Shown here one piece after another: positions 22,916-35,029 of a DNA stretch of 64,000 nt. The DNA comes from Akebia trifoliata. Taxonomy: Eukaryota; Streptophyta; Magnoliopsida; Ranunculales; Lardizabalaceae. The DNA lies in the NCBI GenBank assembly GCA_017979445.1, contig CM030719.1:22537292-22601291 (forward strand), in the 5' to 3' direction. The notes beneath the pieces are model-generated. The model saw nothing but the letters and a program-made list of their open reading frames with translations. It was not told where the DNA came from and ran no database searches. Made by a program: the position numbers and the translations under genes. Within the stretch, counting starts at the first letter, position 1. Each line of letters starts with the position of its first letter.

Positions 22916-24429
22916 AACTAATTTGTGAATGGCGACGACTCTAAAACAAACTAATTTGTGGACATCAGAATTTAAGCCTTTTGTGGTGTTCAGACTGTCG
23001 AATGCACTACTTTATAAAGGAATTTGTGGACATCATAAAAAGGGCAAGGAAATCATTTTCTGGTCACCGTCAATTGTTCGTTTGGTAATCCGATGAACGT
23101 TGATCATATTGGTTACCATTATGACCATCAAAATTGACTGCAGAGTGCACAAAAAGCATAATGTTTTAATATTTTAAAGCCTAGCAAAGCTACTGCCACA
23201 TTTTCCATTTTTTTTAAGTCATTATTATTTATAAAAATGCTAGGGACCATGTTTTTGCTCGATCTAAAGTTGGTTTTTCATTGTGTTTCGACCAATAGAT
23301 TCTGGGTATAATACGACATCAATAAAAAAGAATCATCAAAATCCGATTGAAATTGGCTCTAAAATTGAAAAATACTAATTTCGATAAATATAAAATTCCC
23401 GTTTATTTATTTACTTTTAATCTTTTTTATTATTATTATTTATATTATCGATTTTGAAGTCAGATTTTTCTTGGATGTTAAATGATGCTGGATCTGATCT
23501 ATTTATCAGTTCTAATCTGCTTTACATGGAGTTCAAATGAAAATTAACATCGAATTGGTTTCATACGTTTTCTTGAAATCCGTACATACTTTATATCCAA
23601 TCTCTCTCAAATCAGATTGGAGCCAAAATTTTATGATATGAATATCTAATCTAGACAGACCCATCCATAAATTCAGATTTGATCAAATTGAATCGAAATT
23701 GATAGAATTCTTCAAATTGATTTCATTATACGGTCATTATCTAATTTATTTGGGTCTATAAATAACTGATTCTATGATAATTTAAAGATTTTACACATGG
23801 CATGATAGAATTCCATTTTTCTGTTCCCATGATAATAAAAAAAAAAAAAAACACTCCCGGAAAGTATTTAAAATTGCACATGAGAAACCCCAAAATAATG
23901 CAAATTATTTTTGAAAACTAATGCAATATCAAATCTTATTTGGGAATCTCAAATTGTCAAAATCTTTGAGTGAATTTAAATTTTAGAAAATTATAGTAGT
24001 TTGTTAGGAAATACTTAGGTTAAAGAGGGTATGTGGAATCTCAAATATTCACCAAGCCTTGGAGTTCAAGAAATCTCTTGTATAACAAAATTATGAATGA
24101 ATATGCAGCCAGTGAGTGAATGACGAATAATAACGGACAGTGGCATATATGTAAATTAAATTTAGAGAACATGACCAACAAAAGGAATCGTTTTTTTGTG
24201 GTCATCAAATTCAACGTTGTGGCAGTCAAACATGAGAGACACGTTGTGCTCTTTTTTTCTTGATGGTGGGTACAAAAAGAAACACATTGTTGTCGGTTCC
24301 TCTCTGTCTTACTTTTTCAATTCCATATTTCCATTCCATGTAATAATAAATGTATTATAAATATAACAAGAGGACGTTCTTATTTCTCTTTCTCTTTCTC
24401 TTTCTATCTGATTTTATTCTTATAATAAT
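22916..24429. repeat. Segment duplicated at about 53510-54560
   Basis: From about 22980 the sequence parallels that upstream of RLP D: GTGGTGTTCAGACTGTCGAA, then TTACCATTATGACCATCAAA, then ATCGAATTGGTTTCATACG. Close to 24430 come TATAAATA at 24356-24363 and pyrimidine repeats (TCTTTC)n at about 24380-24402, as in the other RLP promoters. No gene lies inside. Confidence 0.7.
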
Positions 24430-24760
24430 AAGATGAGAAAAAGTATTAGCATCAACATCAACATGAGTAAAAGCTTTGCTGAAAAGAAAAAAAAGGTTTG
24501 ATCTCTCTCTCTTTTTTATGACGATCTCACTAACACTGCCAGTAGTACTCCTTGTAATTGGATTGATATTCTATGTGACAATTACTTTCAGAGCATCATC
24601 CAAATCCACCTCTTCAATTATCACTTCAATAGCACTCTTGATGAATTTAACATTCTGAGATAGGAAACCTCTTACATCGCCAATCTTTGATTCTTCAATA
24701 CAATGACTTATCTGGTGTGATTCATAGACCTATTTGGGTGCAACGGTAAAATTTTAGAAT
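24430..24760 (+). pseudogene. RLP 'E': decayed 5' fragment (LRR N-cap)
   Basis: In one frame the stretch reads STPCNWIDILCDNYFQ followed by LDEFNIL-like sequence, matching the LRR N-cap and first LRR of RLP C and D. Preceding sequence still resembles the AQALLKWKK region (AAGCTTTGCTGAAAAG). Many indels and stops are present; the 60-codon ORF at 24476-24658 is in the wrong frame. A trace of a later LRR (YNDLSGVI) follows at about 24700. It stops where copy 2 of the duplicated unit begins. Confidence 0.75.
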
Positions 24761-25076
24761 CCATTCTTCTGGTTTTTACAGAACCTTTTAGTAATCCCTA
24801 GATTGTAATAGCATCTTCCATTTTTATTTTTATTTCTCGATTTTGTTAATTCTTTGACTTTCTATTTTTTTTTGTAGATTTGAACAATTTTTAGAGAAAA
24901 AATTTAAAATATTATCAAAACTCTAAGATCATTTCATTTTCTATTTTCTTTTTATTTTAGATAGGTTTAATTTTCTATAATAGACCTTCTTGTATTAGGT
25001 TCTTTGTAACTTTCATTAGTTTTTAATTATCCGAGATGGCTTGGATTGTAATAGATTAGGAAAGGACAATGGTTGG
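24761..25076. other. AT-rich spacer
   Basis: Poly-T rich DNA between RLP fragment E and the start of copy 2. No feature is recognised. Confidence 0.4.
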
Positions 25077-25934
25077 GCGATACCATCACGATTCCTTAGG
25101 TTCGCACACCAAACTTGGAGTTAGTGGCCTAAGTCAACTCAACTCATCTTCACCCCGTTTAACACAAGAGATAATTTCGAAACACCCACGCCTCTTTTTG
25201 GTAGTGAATTACTCTTTATCTTTGTTTGTTATTTTCCAATTTAAATATACTTGGATTAGTTAATTAGGTAGTAAAAAGCACTCATCTTCTAAGGATGACC
25301 CAATAAGATAAGGTTTGGAAGTGATTACCAATTCCTTGCTCTAATTACGATAATCAATTCACTAAGTATCCAATCAAATTAATTAAAATCAATTAGACTT
25401 GACTATAGGGTCCATGAGTTCAATAAGAGAAATCCGCTTTAAGTTGCATCAATTGTGTTTCTTGATCACTTTTGGTATCTAATAAAATCTTACCTTTTGA
25501 GGGAATAGACTTAGTCTATTTAAGAAATGAAGGAGATTTAAGAGTGCCTTTGCTTATATATTGAGTGCCACTCTAGATTTGGAGATTCAAACTTGATTTC
25601 ATAGAATCAAGTTAGAAGGCTAGTTATGCTATTTCTACCTAATTATAAGTTGTCTAGAGTTAGGCAACCTATCTAGGTCCAGTTTTTTCATTTGTTTGAT
25701 TATTTGATCAACCATGTGTTTTTAGCGTTTAATAGACCTTTGTTGAGTGTAATAGTTCTATCTCTTGATCTTTTGATATAAAATGGTTATGAGCATATCA
25801 TGTAGAACATATTAAGTGAGGTGAATAGTCTAAATGATAGGATCAATATTTTTCAAAAGCCACAAATTCACAACCTACTCCATAGGTCTAAGTATGTCAC
25901 ATGAGTAGATAAATGAATACGATACTTATGTGTC

Positions 25935-26390
25935 TTGTGTGATAGCGATGATCACGTAGTCGAGTGTTGCCCAAACTTATCCATCATGAGGAATAGACAG
26001 TCTCAAATCTTTCACGAGTACAATTGTTATTCGACGTTGACACCTAACCTGTTCAGTCAACCATATCATTCAAAAAGTTGGTCCTCTCCAAATCTTTCAT
26101 ATAGGCAAAATGATTTCACTTATGATAGATTTTCCGGCAACTATACACATGACAATAATGATTTCTCAATAATCTTACTCAATTTTTCAACCATTCATAA
26201 AGCTTCAACCAATGTACAATTGTCCTATTTCAACTTTTCAACCACCAATCGTATTAGAATTCATGATGATAGTGATGTTAAATCAGCAACAATAACTCAT
26301 TTAACAACAACAAGAAAATGTTCAAGCCTTAGTATGTATGAAGATCCAATTAAGGCACCTAAAGCTATCCTTAGAAGAAGGAAAGTTTGA
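25935..26390 (+). mobile_element. Gag-like retroelement ORF remnant
   Basis: An open frame of 151 codons begins with CDSDDHVVECCPN, which resembles a gag zinc-knuckle region in which the spacing is no longer canonical. An Asn/Ser/Tyr-rich segment and a basic end (AILRRRKV) follow. The matching part of copy 1 (about 1785-2235) has stops. I read it as part of an old gypsy (Athila-like?) polyprotein; the family is uncertain. Further downstream (26560-26720) Glu-rich pieces continue in broken frames. Confidence 0.4.
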
Positions 26391-28889
26391 TTAATTAAAA
26401 AATGAGGATATCTCAATCTTAAAAAATCCACCATTATTTCAAGATAATTTTAGTGACCAATTTCAATTCCATGAGGAACTCCATAATTGATAATTCACTT
26501 CCCTTTGTAGTCAAAATAGACATCAATTAGGTAACAAGACTAACCATAAGAAAAATGGAATTACAATTAGAGCAATAAGTTATCTCTTTAGAAGATGGGG
26601 ATCTGTTCTTAGAAGAAATAATCCCACAAAGCCCATCTTAGAAATAATTTCTTAAGGAAGAAGAAATTCATTTAGAATTGTCTATCAATTCATTCTCAAA
26701 AACAATCTAGTCTTAGAGAACACGAAAAAAAATTTTGATTCTCTATTTACACCAACTCCTGAGAGTCTAATCACCACCAATAATGAAATCTCTTTAAAAA
26801 TCGATCAAAGTGTCCCTTTCAACCTATAATTTCGTAGAATTATAAGGATCCTATTGGTTCTATAATCTTCATCATCACAGGGAACACGATAGTTGAATAA
26901 TTACTTTAAAAGGCAAATTATTTAACACAGAGAGACATAAGAAGGATGTTGGGTGTTCTAAAACATAATTTTCATACTATTCAAGTCATAGATATTTGTC
27001 TAAGTTATACACAAGATAGAAAATCAATTATGGTGACTATCAACTTTAGTGACAAGAAAATTCCTAGAGATCACACATTTTCATAGGTCCAACTGAAGAT
27101 ATTAAACTTAGCACTACTTGGGAGGCAACCCATGTAATCCGAGTTAAGACCTTTAACTCTAGTAAGTTTGGCTGAAGACGTAAAACTTAGTGCTATTAGG
27201 AGGCAACTTGCTATTTTATTTTTAGTAGTTATTTTGTCATGCGTTTTTATCCTACAAAGCCTAAGAACCATTCGCCCAAGTTATGAGAAGAAGGCCTCTC
27301 GACTTCATACAACATATGTTGCGATTGTGGGGAATGGTGTGTTATCTCTATTTAGGAGACATTGTGTTGGTATCAATAGGATTGTAGGATCTTTTTCAGG
27401 TGCTATCCAACCTACTTCATTTCTTTTTGTCAATTTCAATTTTGCATGTGCATGTTGAAATATTAAGGACAATATCATGCTTAAGTTTGGGGGTGTATGG
27501 GTCAGATTTCTACCTATTTTTTCTTCTTTTATTCTAAAAATCGTAAAAATTTAAAAAATTTTGAAAAATATTTTTATGGCAACTTTATTGTATTTTGTGT
27601 AAAATCTTAGCTTGTATCTTTAACCATTTTGTTAAAAATATTAAATTAGCCTTTGATTGGAAGTTTTGATTTGGAGTCTCTATTCATGTTTCTCTTAGAC
27701 AAAAATTACAACAACGTTACCTTTTATTTGTAATTACTTCTAATAAAATTACCAAGAGTCTAGATAGAATTCAGTCAACTTTTTTACCTTCTTTCTACCT
27801 AGAGTATGAGAAAAATTGGGTTTGTTGAATTTTGACTTCCTTATTCATTTGATTGGTTGATTAGAAGAAAAATAGACATGGGTTGAATATGTCTTGAACA
27901 ACAACCATTGAATTAGACTGGGTACTTTAAAATAGGTTGCATACTTTTCTTTAAAAAATGAGTAGAAAAGAAAAAGAAAAAGAAAAAGATCCCTCGAAGA
28001 AAGAAAAATGAAATAGTCAAAATTTAAAAGTTAAGAGTTTCAATAGGATGAAAGCCATCAAGTGTAAAAATGAGAGTACACTAGAATATCACAGATAAAG
28101 CACCCTAAAAGTATTAATGTGAACATTCACACTTCTCACTACTCTAGACATGATGTTAAATTTTGAATTAAACCCCAAGTTAATCTAATTATTCTTGGGT
28201 AGATTGAAGGTTTTTTCGAACTCACTCTATGAAAATCGAATTTCTAAAGTTTCTATGTTATAATTACTATTTCTTAAAGTTCAATTTTAAGTCTAAGTTT
28301 TGTCATAGAGAAATAAGAATTGGGACTCTATACCAAGAGTTACTTCCAAATGACTGGCAAACCATGATTAACCTGTACTTTTCAATATAAGTTTTGATTT
28401 TGACAATTTTTACTTCAAAATTATTTTTAACTTTGTGGTATATTCTCTGCAATACCTCAGCAGTCAAACTCATCCACTAGGGATAACCTAATGGATTAAG
28501 GACTTGTTGCATTTGTTAAATATAGTCGAAATGCCTGTATAAGTGATAGTTTTATTTTTTAGGGAATAGAAAAAGGGAAGTTTGGAGGTGTGATCAGTGT
28601 CTCAAAACATTGATTTATTCGTACTTTTCCCTATTATTTATATAAATTTTTATCCATATTTCTCTATCTTAAGTAAATAATCATGTTAAACCTTGAAATA
28701 TTACGTTGCATGTTCTTTCATACTAATTAGGCTTAATTATGTACAAATAATTGTATTTGACAAAAAATCTTGATTGCATGTGTTCATTGTGCATATTAAA
28801 GATCAAACCATCAAATTAGGCCCCGAAATCAGAAATTAGACATTGCATTTCAATCTGGAGGACCAATTAAGAATCTTGACGAAACCTTA

Positions 28890-29444
28890 TGACCAAAGGT
28901 TTCAATCTAACCTCAGTGCGGTGAGCTACTTGGGTAGCGTGGTGAACCTCGGTTGGAACGCCCTAAAATCGTGCGAGTGTGATTCGCACGTGAACCTGAA
29001 TCCTCATGCAATTATGAGCAATTGCCAATCGGAGCCCTTCGAGTATACCTTGTAGCTTGTGGTATAAGATAGATCTTGGAAGTTCGCAACCTGCTAGAGC
29101 AGCCTTCACATTGCCCTCGTGGTCTCAAATGATAGCAACAAAACCGCCTCTAAAGGTAGAGAAAGTGCCATCACTATTTAGTGCATGCCCACACACCAAA
29201 TTGAGGTTTATAGTCCAAGAACAAAAACTTTTCTTTTGTGGGTGAAGGCAACATTCAAATCCTAAGCAGGCATGAAAGGCATGTTGTAGTCCGAATCTTC
29301 TATGTTATCGATGTCATCCTTGAACTTGATCCAAATGTCTTCCAAGATGTTGTGGAGAACCAAAGTTGGATTCTTAAATTTATTTTGGTAAATTCGATTA
29401 CATCTTTCCCTCCACAGATGATAAATAAATGCGTAAAAGGCCAT
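28890..29444 (-). mobile_element. LINE ORF2 C-terminal remnant, copy 2
   Basis: On the minus strand, 29444-29262 encodes AFYAFIYHLWRERCNRIYQN followed by LVLHNILEDI, typical of the segment after the zf-RVT domain. After a stop and frame change, sequence matching the RNase H-like fragment of copy 1 follows (about 29240-28980). The plus-strand ORFs at 28843-29459 are its shadows. It is non-functional. Confidence 0.7.
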
Positions 29445-31040
29445 TTACTTCAATCATGACCCTAACAAAGATGAGGACTTTTTATGTCTTTCTTAGGGGT
29501 CGCTATATTTGCACCACCGAAGTGACATATTGCACCCACTTTCTTGCGATACCCACCTTAACTTTAAAATAAGTATTTAAATTGCATATGCCTGATAAAT
29601 CTGTTTTAACCTATATTGTTTATTGCACACATCTAGAGGTATCAAACCATTTCTTCTTCCCTCGCTCTCTCTCTCTATCTCTCTCTCTCTTTCTTATTCT
29701 TCTTCTTTGCATATAGAAAGTTTTCAATGGGAATTTTAAACTTTGATCTTACTTGTTTTTTCTTACCCTAGCACTATCAATCAAGTCGAAACCGTTCAAA
29801 TGAGAAAATTATGTTCGGTAGATACTTATAGAATCAATTTTGTAATGTTCGATAGAAAATTTTGTTCGCTAGATACTTACTAAATATGTTTGGTAATATT
29901 TAGTAGGACCTACTGAATTTGCAAAACAAGCTCGGTTTGAACCTATCGAGCAAAGTGTGTCAAATTATTTTTGACTTCTTCAAATAAAACTCATCGTTTT
30001 AGAGATTTTAATAGTGACTTTTTCATCTTCATTGTTGATTAAATGCAAAAATAAATAAATAAAAAAGAAAGAAATTTTAAATAAATAAGATAAATTAAAA
30101 AAAAAATTTAATTCTAATCTTCATTCAATCTCTCACAAAACTTAAAAGGAGATGAATATAAAGAGAGAGAGAGAGAGAGAAGAAGAAGAATAAAGGAAGA
30201 AGAATACGTGGGTTTTTTGTTTGGTAGATAGTAGTGTGTACAATAAGTAAAAACTAAAAGGGTAAAAAAGTTATTTGCCTGTATTATAAAAGTCACTTAA
30301 GTGAGTGTAATTGACCATTGTGTACAAATAAAATAACCCCTTTCTTAGTCTTCAGTGTGTCAAGTACGTTGCTTTATTGCATTCACATTATCTTTAAAAA
30401 GAAAACACCATTTTTATTTTTGTACTCCAATATTGACCCTCGAAGTAGTTGATGACTTATACTTTTGGAGTCTTTAAAGCGCACTACTTTATTGCATTAT
30501 CTTATACTTTTGGAGTCTTTAAAGCGCATTAGTTTAAGGGATCCGTTGACTCGGCTCACGAAAAAACACATGATCCCAATCCTTTCAACACAAAATTCCC
30601 TTAATTTTAATTAAATTACACAAATGCCATGATCTATTTTTCGATAAGACTTTTACAATTTAGATATTTAAAAAAATCCGATAGATAGAAAAAGAGAAAT
30701 TTACCAAAACGTGATCAACTTCTAACGACGTTTTGATTCTCACTAGCAATTCATTTTAATTCTCAAAACATGAACTCGTGAGATCATAGATTTTCAAGTG
30801 ACAATCTCGCATGTATCAAGTGATTATTTTGTCGGTTCGTTACTTTTAACGAGATTGTCACTTTAAAAACATGTGATCTCACATGTTCATGTTTTGATAA
30901 TTAAAATGAACAATTTACAGAATTTGGAATTTCGTAATATTAGACTCACGAAATGGTAATTTAGCCTATCAAAAATATATTAGTCGTCCAAGAAAATAAG
31001 CAATACTTGTCCATCACGGGCAATGCCCCATATTTCATTT

Positions 31041-32350
31041 AACTAGTCCCTAACTTTTGACAGTAGCTTGAATGTTCATTTGGTGAACTTTTTCTTTCTT
31101 AATGACCCCGCAACCTCATCTCTTCTTATAATGTTTTTGAAATACCTAAAGTAATCATTTTGTCATCTTAGTTTTCCAATGATTGCAATAATTTCTAACG
31201 ATTTTTAACCATGAATGACAACTCCACTGATATACTATAAATAACATATTCTAGATCCAAAATTTAAAATTAATATTGGATAGTTGATACGCTAATTGAA
31301 TTCAAATATTGATATAGAGTATTCGTTGGATTTCAAATTTGAATTCTGATAACAAAAATTAATTTGGATTCGGATATTCATGTATTTGACTAATTGTTGA
31401 CAGTTGTATCTAAAAAGACTCCAACTAATCAATTCATAATGGAGGATTGGATGGTTTAGACATACTCCACACAATGTTGGCAAATATTTGACACATCTCT
31501 TGTGGTTTTCAAAACAATGGCGTGCCCCTTGACCTCGGTCTATTTTGGAAGACTAATAAAAAGTTACTTTAATGGCCTCATCTTCAACCTCTAGCAAAAA
31601 AACCAATGATTTTTCTCCCAAAATTCTGTCATCTTCCTACTCTTCAACCTCTAGATCAACGTCTTCTTTAACCTTACGTAGAACACCCTTGTTTGTTTAC
31701 CGAAGAAAGTCATCTTATTTTTATTTTATCGAAAATTATATCTTGAAGGTAACTGAATTATGTTTGAAGATGAGGATAAAAGTTTTTACCATCGGGGGTT
31801 AGGAGAGAAAAATCAAACAATTGTTTACTAGAGAGAATGAAAGATGAGGCATTGAAATCATTTTATAATAGTTTGTTAGGAAAGACTTAGGTCAAGAGGG
31901 TATGCCGTATCTCAAATATTCGTACAAAACCTTGGGGGAATACGTGTAAATCACTTACTACAATCTCTTTGTAAGTTTTAATGGATATATAGCGTTGCGA
32001 CTGAAGTATATATTTGGGGGTAGTTATGTAACTAAAATTAACAGTGGCACGTATGTAAATTCAATTGGGTAAGTTGTGGTATCATTTTTCAATAACTGTC
32101 ATTATTATATACTTTTAGGATGAGACTTTGATCTTTTAGAAAGAAAATTTTGTTAATTAAGAATTAAAAAAGCAATAATATTCTTATTATCCGTCAAACA
32201 CGGGTCTCTTGTTCCATTATTAATCCAACGTAAGAGAAACGTTAGGTCGACAGTCGAGACATGTCAAACGTAAGAGACATGCACGTTACAATAATTATAA
32301 ATATAGTATGGTTTTTGACAAATGGAGTCATTCATTCAAGTCAGATAGTC
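31041..32350 (+). promoter_or_regulatory. Upstream region and TATA box of RLP C
   Basis: 31310-32345 is the shared RLP upstream region, also present at 11985-14060 (orphan) and 14515-15487 (A). TATAAATA at 32296-32303 predicts transcription start near 32330, leaving a leader of about 20 nt before the ATG at 32351. The ATG at 32308 lies between the TATA box and the expected start and should not be in the transcript. A Ser-rich reading frame (31572-31802) is frame-broken in the other copies and is probably not a gene. 31041-31305 is private to this copy. Confidence 0.65.
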
Positions 32351-34912
32351 ATGGCTATAACATTACATATGAGGAACAAAACTTTCTTCTTTGTCTTTCT
32401 GATGATCTCTTTTGCTTTTCTTCTTATAATACAACAACAGACTACTTCAGCATCAACAACATCATCATCATCATCATCATCAGCACAAGCTTTGCTCAAA
32501 TGGAAAAAAAGTTTGATCTCTTACTCTTTTCTTGATGATTCATGGTCTGATGTCACCAATCCTTGCAATTGGACTGGAATTCAATGCGACAACTACTTCA
32601 AGCTCATCGTCGACATCAACCTCGTTGATCAGAGCCTGAATGGTACACTTGATGAATTCGACTTCTCGGCCTTCCCCAATCTCACCTCCCTATACCTCAG
32701 TTCCAGCAGCTTGTTTGGAGAAATCCCAATTCAAATTGGGTCTCTTTCAAAACTCACTTCTCTTTCTCTGGATGACAACTATTTCACAGGTATGATCCCT
32801 TCTGAGATTGGAAATCTCTTAGATCTCCAATTTCTGTTTCTTGGGGAAAATTACTTATCTGGTGCGATCCCACATGAGCTTTGTAATTTACAAAAGTTAC
32901 AATTGCTCCTTCTTGAAAATAACAATCTGCGAAATCCAGACCCGATTCATCAGTTTAAGGGCATGGCATCATTGACAACACTCGATCTCTCTAGTAACTC
33001 ACTGGGTGATGAGGTTCCCCCATTCATCTTTCACTGCCCCAACTTATCCTCTCTGGACTTGTCTTCTAATCTTATAACAGGCCGTATTCCAGTGCAACTC
33101 TTTACTACTCTTAAGAGCCTCCAATACCTTTTCTTGAGTAATAATGCATTGGAGGGACCGATTCCATCAGAAATCAAGTATCTTACCAAACTTCATTACC
33201 TTTACTTGAGTCAAAATTCATTGGAGGGACCGATTCCATCAGAAACCAAGTATCTTACCGAACTTCAATCACTTGGCTTGAGTAATAATTCATTGGAGGG
33301 ACCAATTCCATCAGAAATCAAGTATCTTACCGAACTTCAATTGCTTTACTTGAGTAATAATTCAATGGAGGGACCGATTCCATCAGAAATCAAGTATCTA
33401 ACCAAACTTCAATCCCTTGAATTGGGAATGAACAAGCTCAATGGTAAGATACCCCCCGAAATTGGCCTTCTAACTAACCTCACATACCTTGTTTTATCTA
33501 ATAACCCGTTTACTAGTGGGCCCATACCATCTTGGATAGGTAACCTTAGGATGCTCTACTTCCTAGATCTCTCCAATACAAGCTTGAATTCCAGCATTCC
33601 CAATAAGCTTGGATTTTGCACCAACCTTTTTTATCTTGACCTGTCATTTAACAACCTCTCTGGTGAAATCCATCCATATTTTCTATCCACTTGGACCCAA
33701 CTCGACTCTTTGTTCCTGTCTAATAATAGATTATCAGGGCACATACCAACTGAGATTGGAATGCTATCAAATTTACAATATTTGGATTTGTCCACAAACA
33801 ATCTAAGTGGGCAAATACCAAAGGAACTTGGCAAGTGCAATCGGCTAGCATTCTTGAAACTCAGTGATAATGAATTAATTGGAGAAATTCCTGAAACTAT
33901 TTGTAATTTGAGTTATCTTGAAATCCTTCAAGGTTCTCAAAATCAATTGGAAGGACTTGTGCCAAGATGTTTAGGTAGTTGTAAGTACCTCAAAGTTCTG
34001 GACCTCGGAAGCAACAAGTTAAATGGTACATTTCCATTTTGGATGGAGACATTGCCTTTGTTGCAGGTCCTTGTATTGAGATCCAACAAATTCTATGGTC
34101 CCATTGAAGGTCCTCAAACCAATCATGGTTTTCAAATGTTGCATGTTATAGATCTTTCTTCCAATGGATTTACTGGATCTTTGCCCACAAAATATTTCCA
34201 AAGCTGGAAGAAGATGATGATGATGGTCAATGAGTCTCACACAAAATATATTGGAAATTACTATAAAGTCTCAGTGATACTTGCAATCAAAGGACGTGAT
34301 CTGCTACTTACTGACAGCATCTTAACCATCTTCACATCAATCGATTTCTCTAACAATCAATTCCAAGGTGGAATTCCCGAAGTGATAGGGGACCTCAAAT
34401 CTCTTAAACTGTTGAATTTCTCTCATAATAACCTCACTGGTCACATCCCATCATCAGTTGGAAATTTAGCACAACTGGAGTCATTGGATCTCTCACAAAA
34501 CAAGCTCTCTGGAGAGATTCCTCAGCAACTAACTTGCCTTACATTCCTTGCAATAATGAATCTCAAGCATAATCAACTTGTAGGGAGCATACCAACAGGT
34601 TATCAGTTTAACACATTTCCAAATACTTCGTATGAAGATAATCCGAGATTATGTGGGTTTCCATTATCAAGGCAATGCAAAGACATATATGTGATTTCTC
34701 CACCAACAACAAACCAACAACATGAGGTTTCAATGTCCACAAGTGACTTCGATTGGAAATCTATGATGATCGGATATGGATGTGGGATGGTAATTGGTGT
34801 TTCAATCGGATATATTACTTTCTGGAAGGAAAATGGATGGCTCACAAAGACTTTTGAAAGGAAACGACGCAGTCGAGGCAAAATGTTGAAGAGAATACGT
34901 AGGCTCCACTGA
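32351..34912 (+). CDS. RLP 'C': intact LRR receptor-like protein
   Basis: Single-exon gene of 853 codons, the only full-length member here. Residues: 1-35 signal peptide (hydrophobic FFFVFLMISFAFLLII); 36-44 Thr/Ser run; 46-81 LRR N-cap with ALLKWKK and PCNWTGIQCD; about 106-610 LRRs of the plant extracellular type (LxxLxLSxNxLxGxIPxEI); about 612-660 island (KYFQSWKKMM to ILTIF); about 661-750 final LRRs; 764-776 C-cap ([13 protein letters not shown]); about 803-825 transmembrane helix with G812xxxG816xxxG820; 826-853 short, strongly basic cytoplasmic tail. No kinase. Family knowledge: such RLPs sense apoplastic ligands and signal with SOBIR1/BAK1-type kinases. The start was chosen because RLP A shares it and it has good context (G at -3 and +4); Met7 is a possible alternative. 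The ligand cannot be inferred. Confidence 0.93.
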   Translation: MAITLHMRNKTFFFVFLMISFAFLLIIQQQTTSASTTSSSSSSSAQALLKWKKSLISYSFLDDSWSDVTNPCNWTGIQCDNYFKLIVDINLVDQSLNGTLDEFDFSAFPNLTSLYLSSSSLFGEIPIQIGSLSKLTSLSLDDNYFTGMIPSEIGNLLDLQFLFLGENYLSGAIPHELCNLQKLQLLLLENNNLRNPDPIHQFKGMASLTTLDLSSNSLGDEVPPFIFHCPNLSSLDLSSNLITGRIPVQLFTTLKSLQYLFLSNNALEGPIPSEIKYLTKLHYLYLSQNSLEGPIPSETKYLTELQSLGLSNNSLEGPIPSEIKYLTELQLLYLSNNSMEGPIPSEIKYLTKLQSLELGMNKLNGKIPPEIGLLTNLTYLVLSNNPFTSGPIPSWIGNLRMLYFLDLSNTSLNSSIPNKLGFCTNLFYLDLSFNNLSGEIHPYFLSTWTQLDSLFLSNNRLSGHIPTEIGMLSNLQYLDLSTNNLSGQIPKELGKCNRLAFLKLSDNELIGEIPETICNLSYLEILQGSQNQLEGLVPRCLGSCKYLKVLDLGSNKLNGTFPFWMETLPLLQVLVLRSNKFYGPIEGPQTNHGFQMLHVIDLSSNGFTGSLPTKYFQSWKKMMMMVNESHTKYIGNYYKVSVILAIKGRDLLLTDSILTIFTSIDFSNNQFQGGIPEVIGDLKSLKLLNFSHNNLTGHIPSSVGNLAQLESLDLSQNKLSGEIPQQLTCLTFLAIMNLKHNQLVGSIPTGYQFNTFPNTSYEDNPRLCGFPLSRQCKDIYVISPPTTNQQHEVSMSTSDFDWKSMMIGYGCGMVIGVSIGYITFWKENGWLTKTFERKRRSRGKMLKRIRRLH
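33134..33421 (+). repeat. Four in-frame 72-bp LRR units in RLP C
   Basis: Four consecutive 72-bp units start at 33134, 33206, 33278 and 33350. Each encodes one 24-residue LRR with the core LEGPIPSEIKYLT (unit 4: MEGPIPSEIKYLT). The units are nearly identical in DNA, unlike the other LRRs of the gene, so they arose by recent in-frame tandem duplication. RLP D has one such unit and RLP A none. They differ mainly at the solvent-exposed x positions between LxxL and LSxN. Confidence 0.92.
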
Positions 34913-35023
34913 AATGGAAGATGAAGAAATGTAATAAAAAGAACAAGCTTTTGTTCAATTTAACATTGTCAGCAAGGTTCATTGGAAAATTTTCATAAGA
35001 TGTCGTAGTTGGTAACATTTGTT

Positions 35024-35029
35024 AATAAA
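35024..35029 (+). terminator. Poly(A) signal of RLP C
   Basis: AATAAA about 110 bp after the stop, in the same context (TTTGTTAATAAA) as the signals behind A, B and D. Confidence 0.6.

Larger units (their letters stand above)
25077..31040. repeat. Duplicated unit, copy 2 (without the insertions of copy 1)
   Basis: Collinear with 928-3178 plus 6587-10220, but lacking the solo LTR, the LINE tail and the foldback elements of copy 1. It therefore shows the state before those insertions. It contains the gag-like ORF (25935-26390) and the minus-strand LINE remnant (28890-29444). About 215 bp at 27288-27502 are absent from copy 1. It continues through about 31305 into the upstream region of RLP C. 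Confidence 0.75.

Noticed and set aside
32261..32350. N-terminal extension of RLP C (30 more codons)
   Set aside because: The extension spans the TATA box at 32296-32303 and would place charged residues before the signal peptide.
33134..33421. Four regular repeats as a possible CRISPR-like array
   Set aside because: No spacers; the units are contiguous, in frame, and encode LRRs in a eukaryotic gene.
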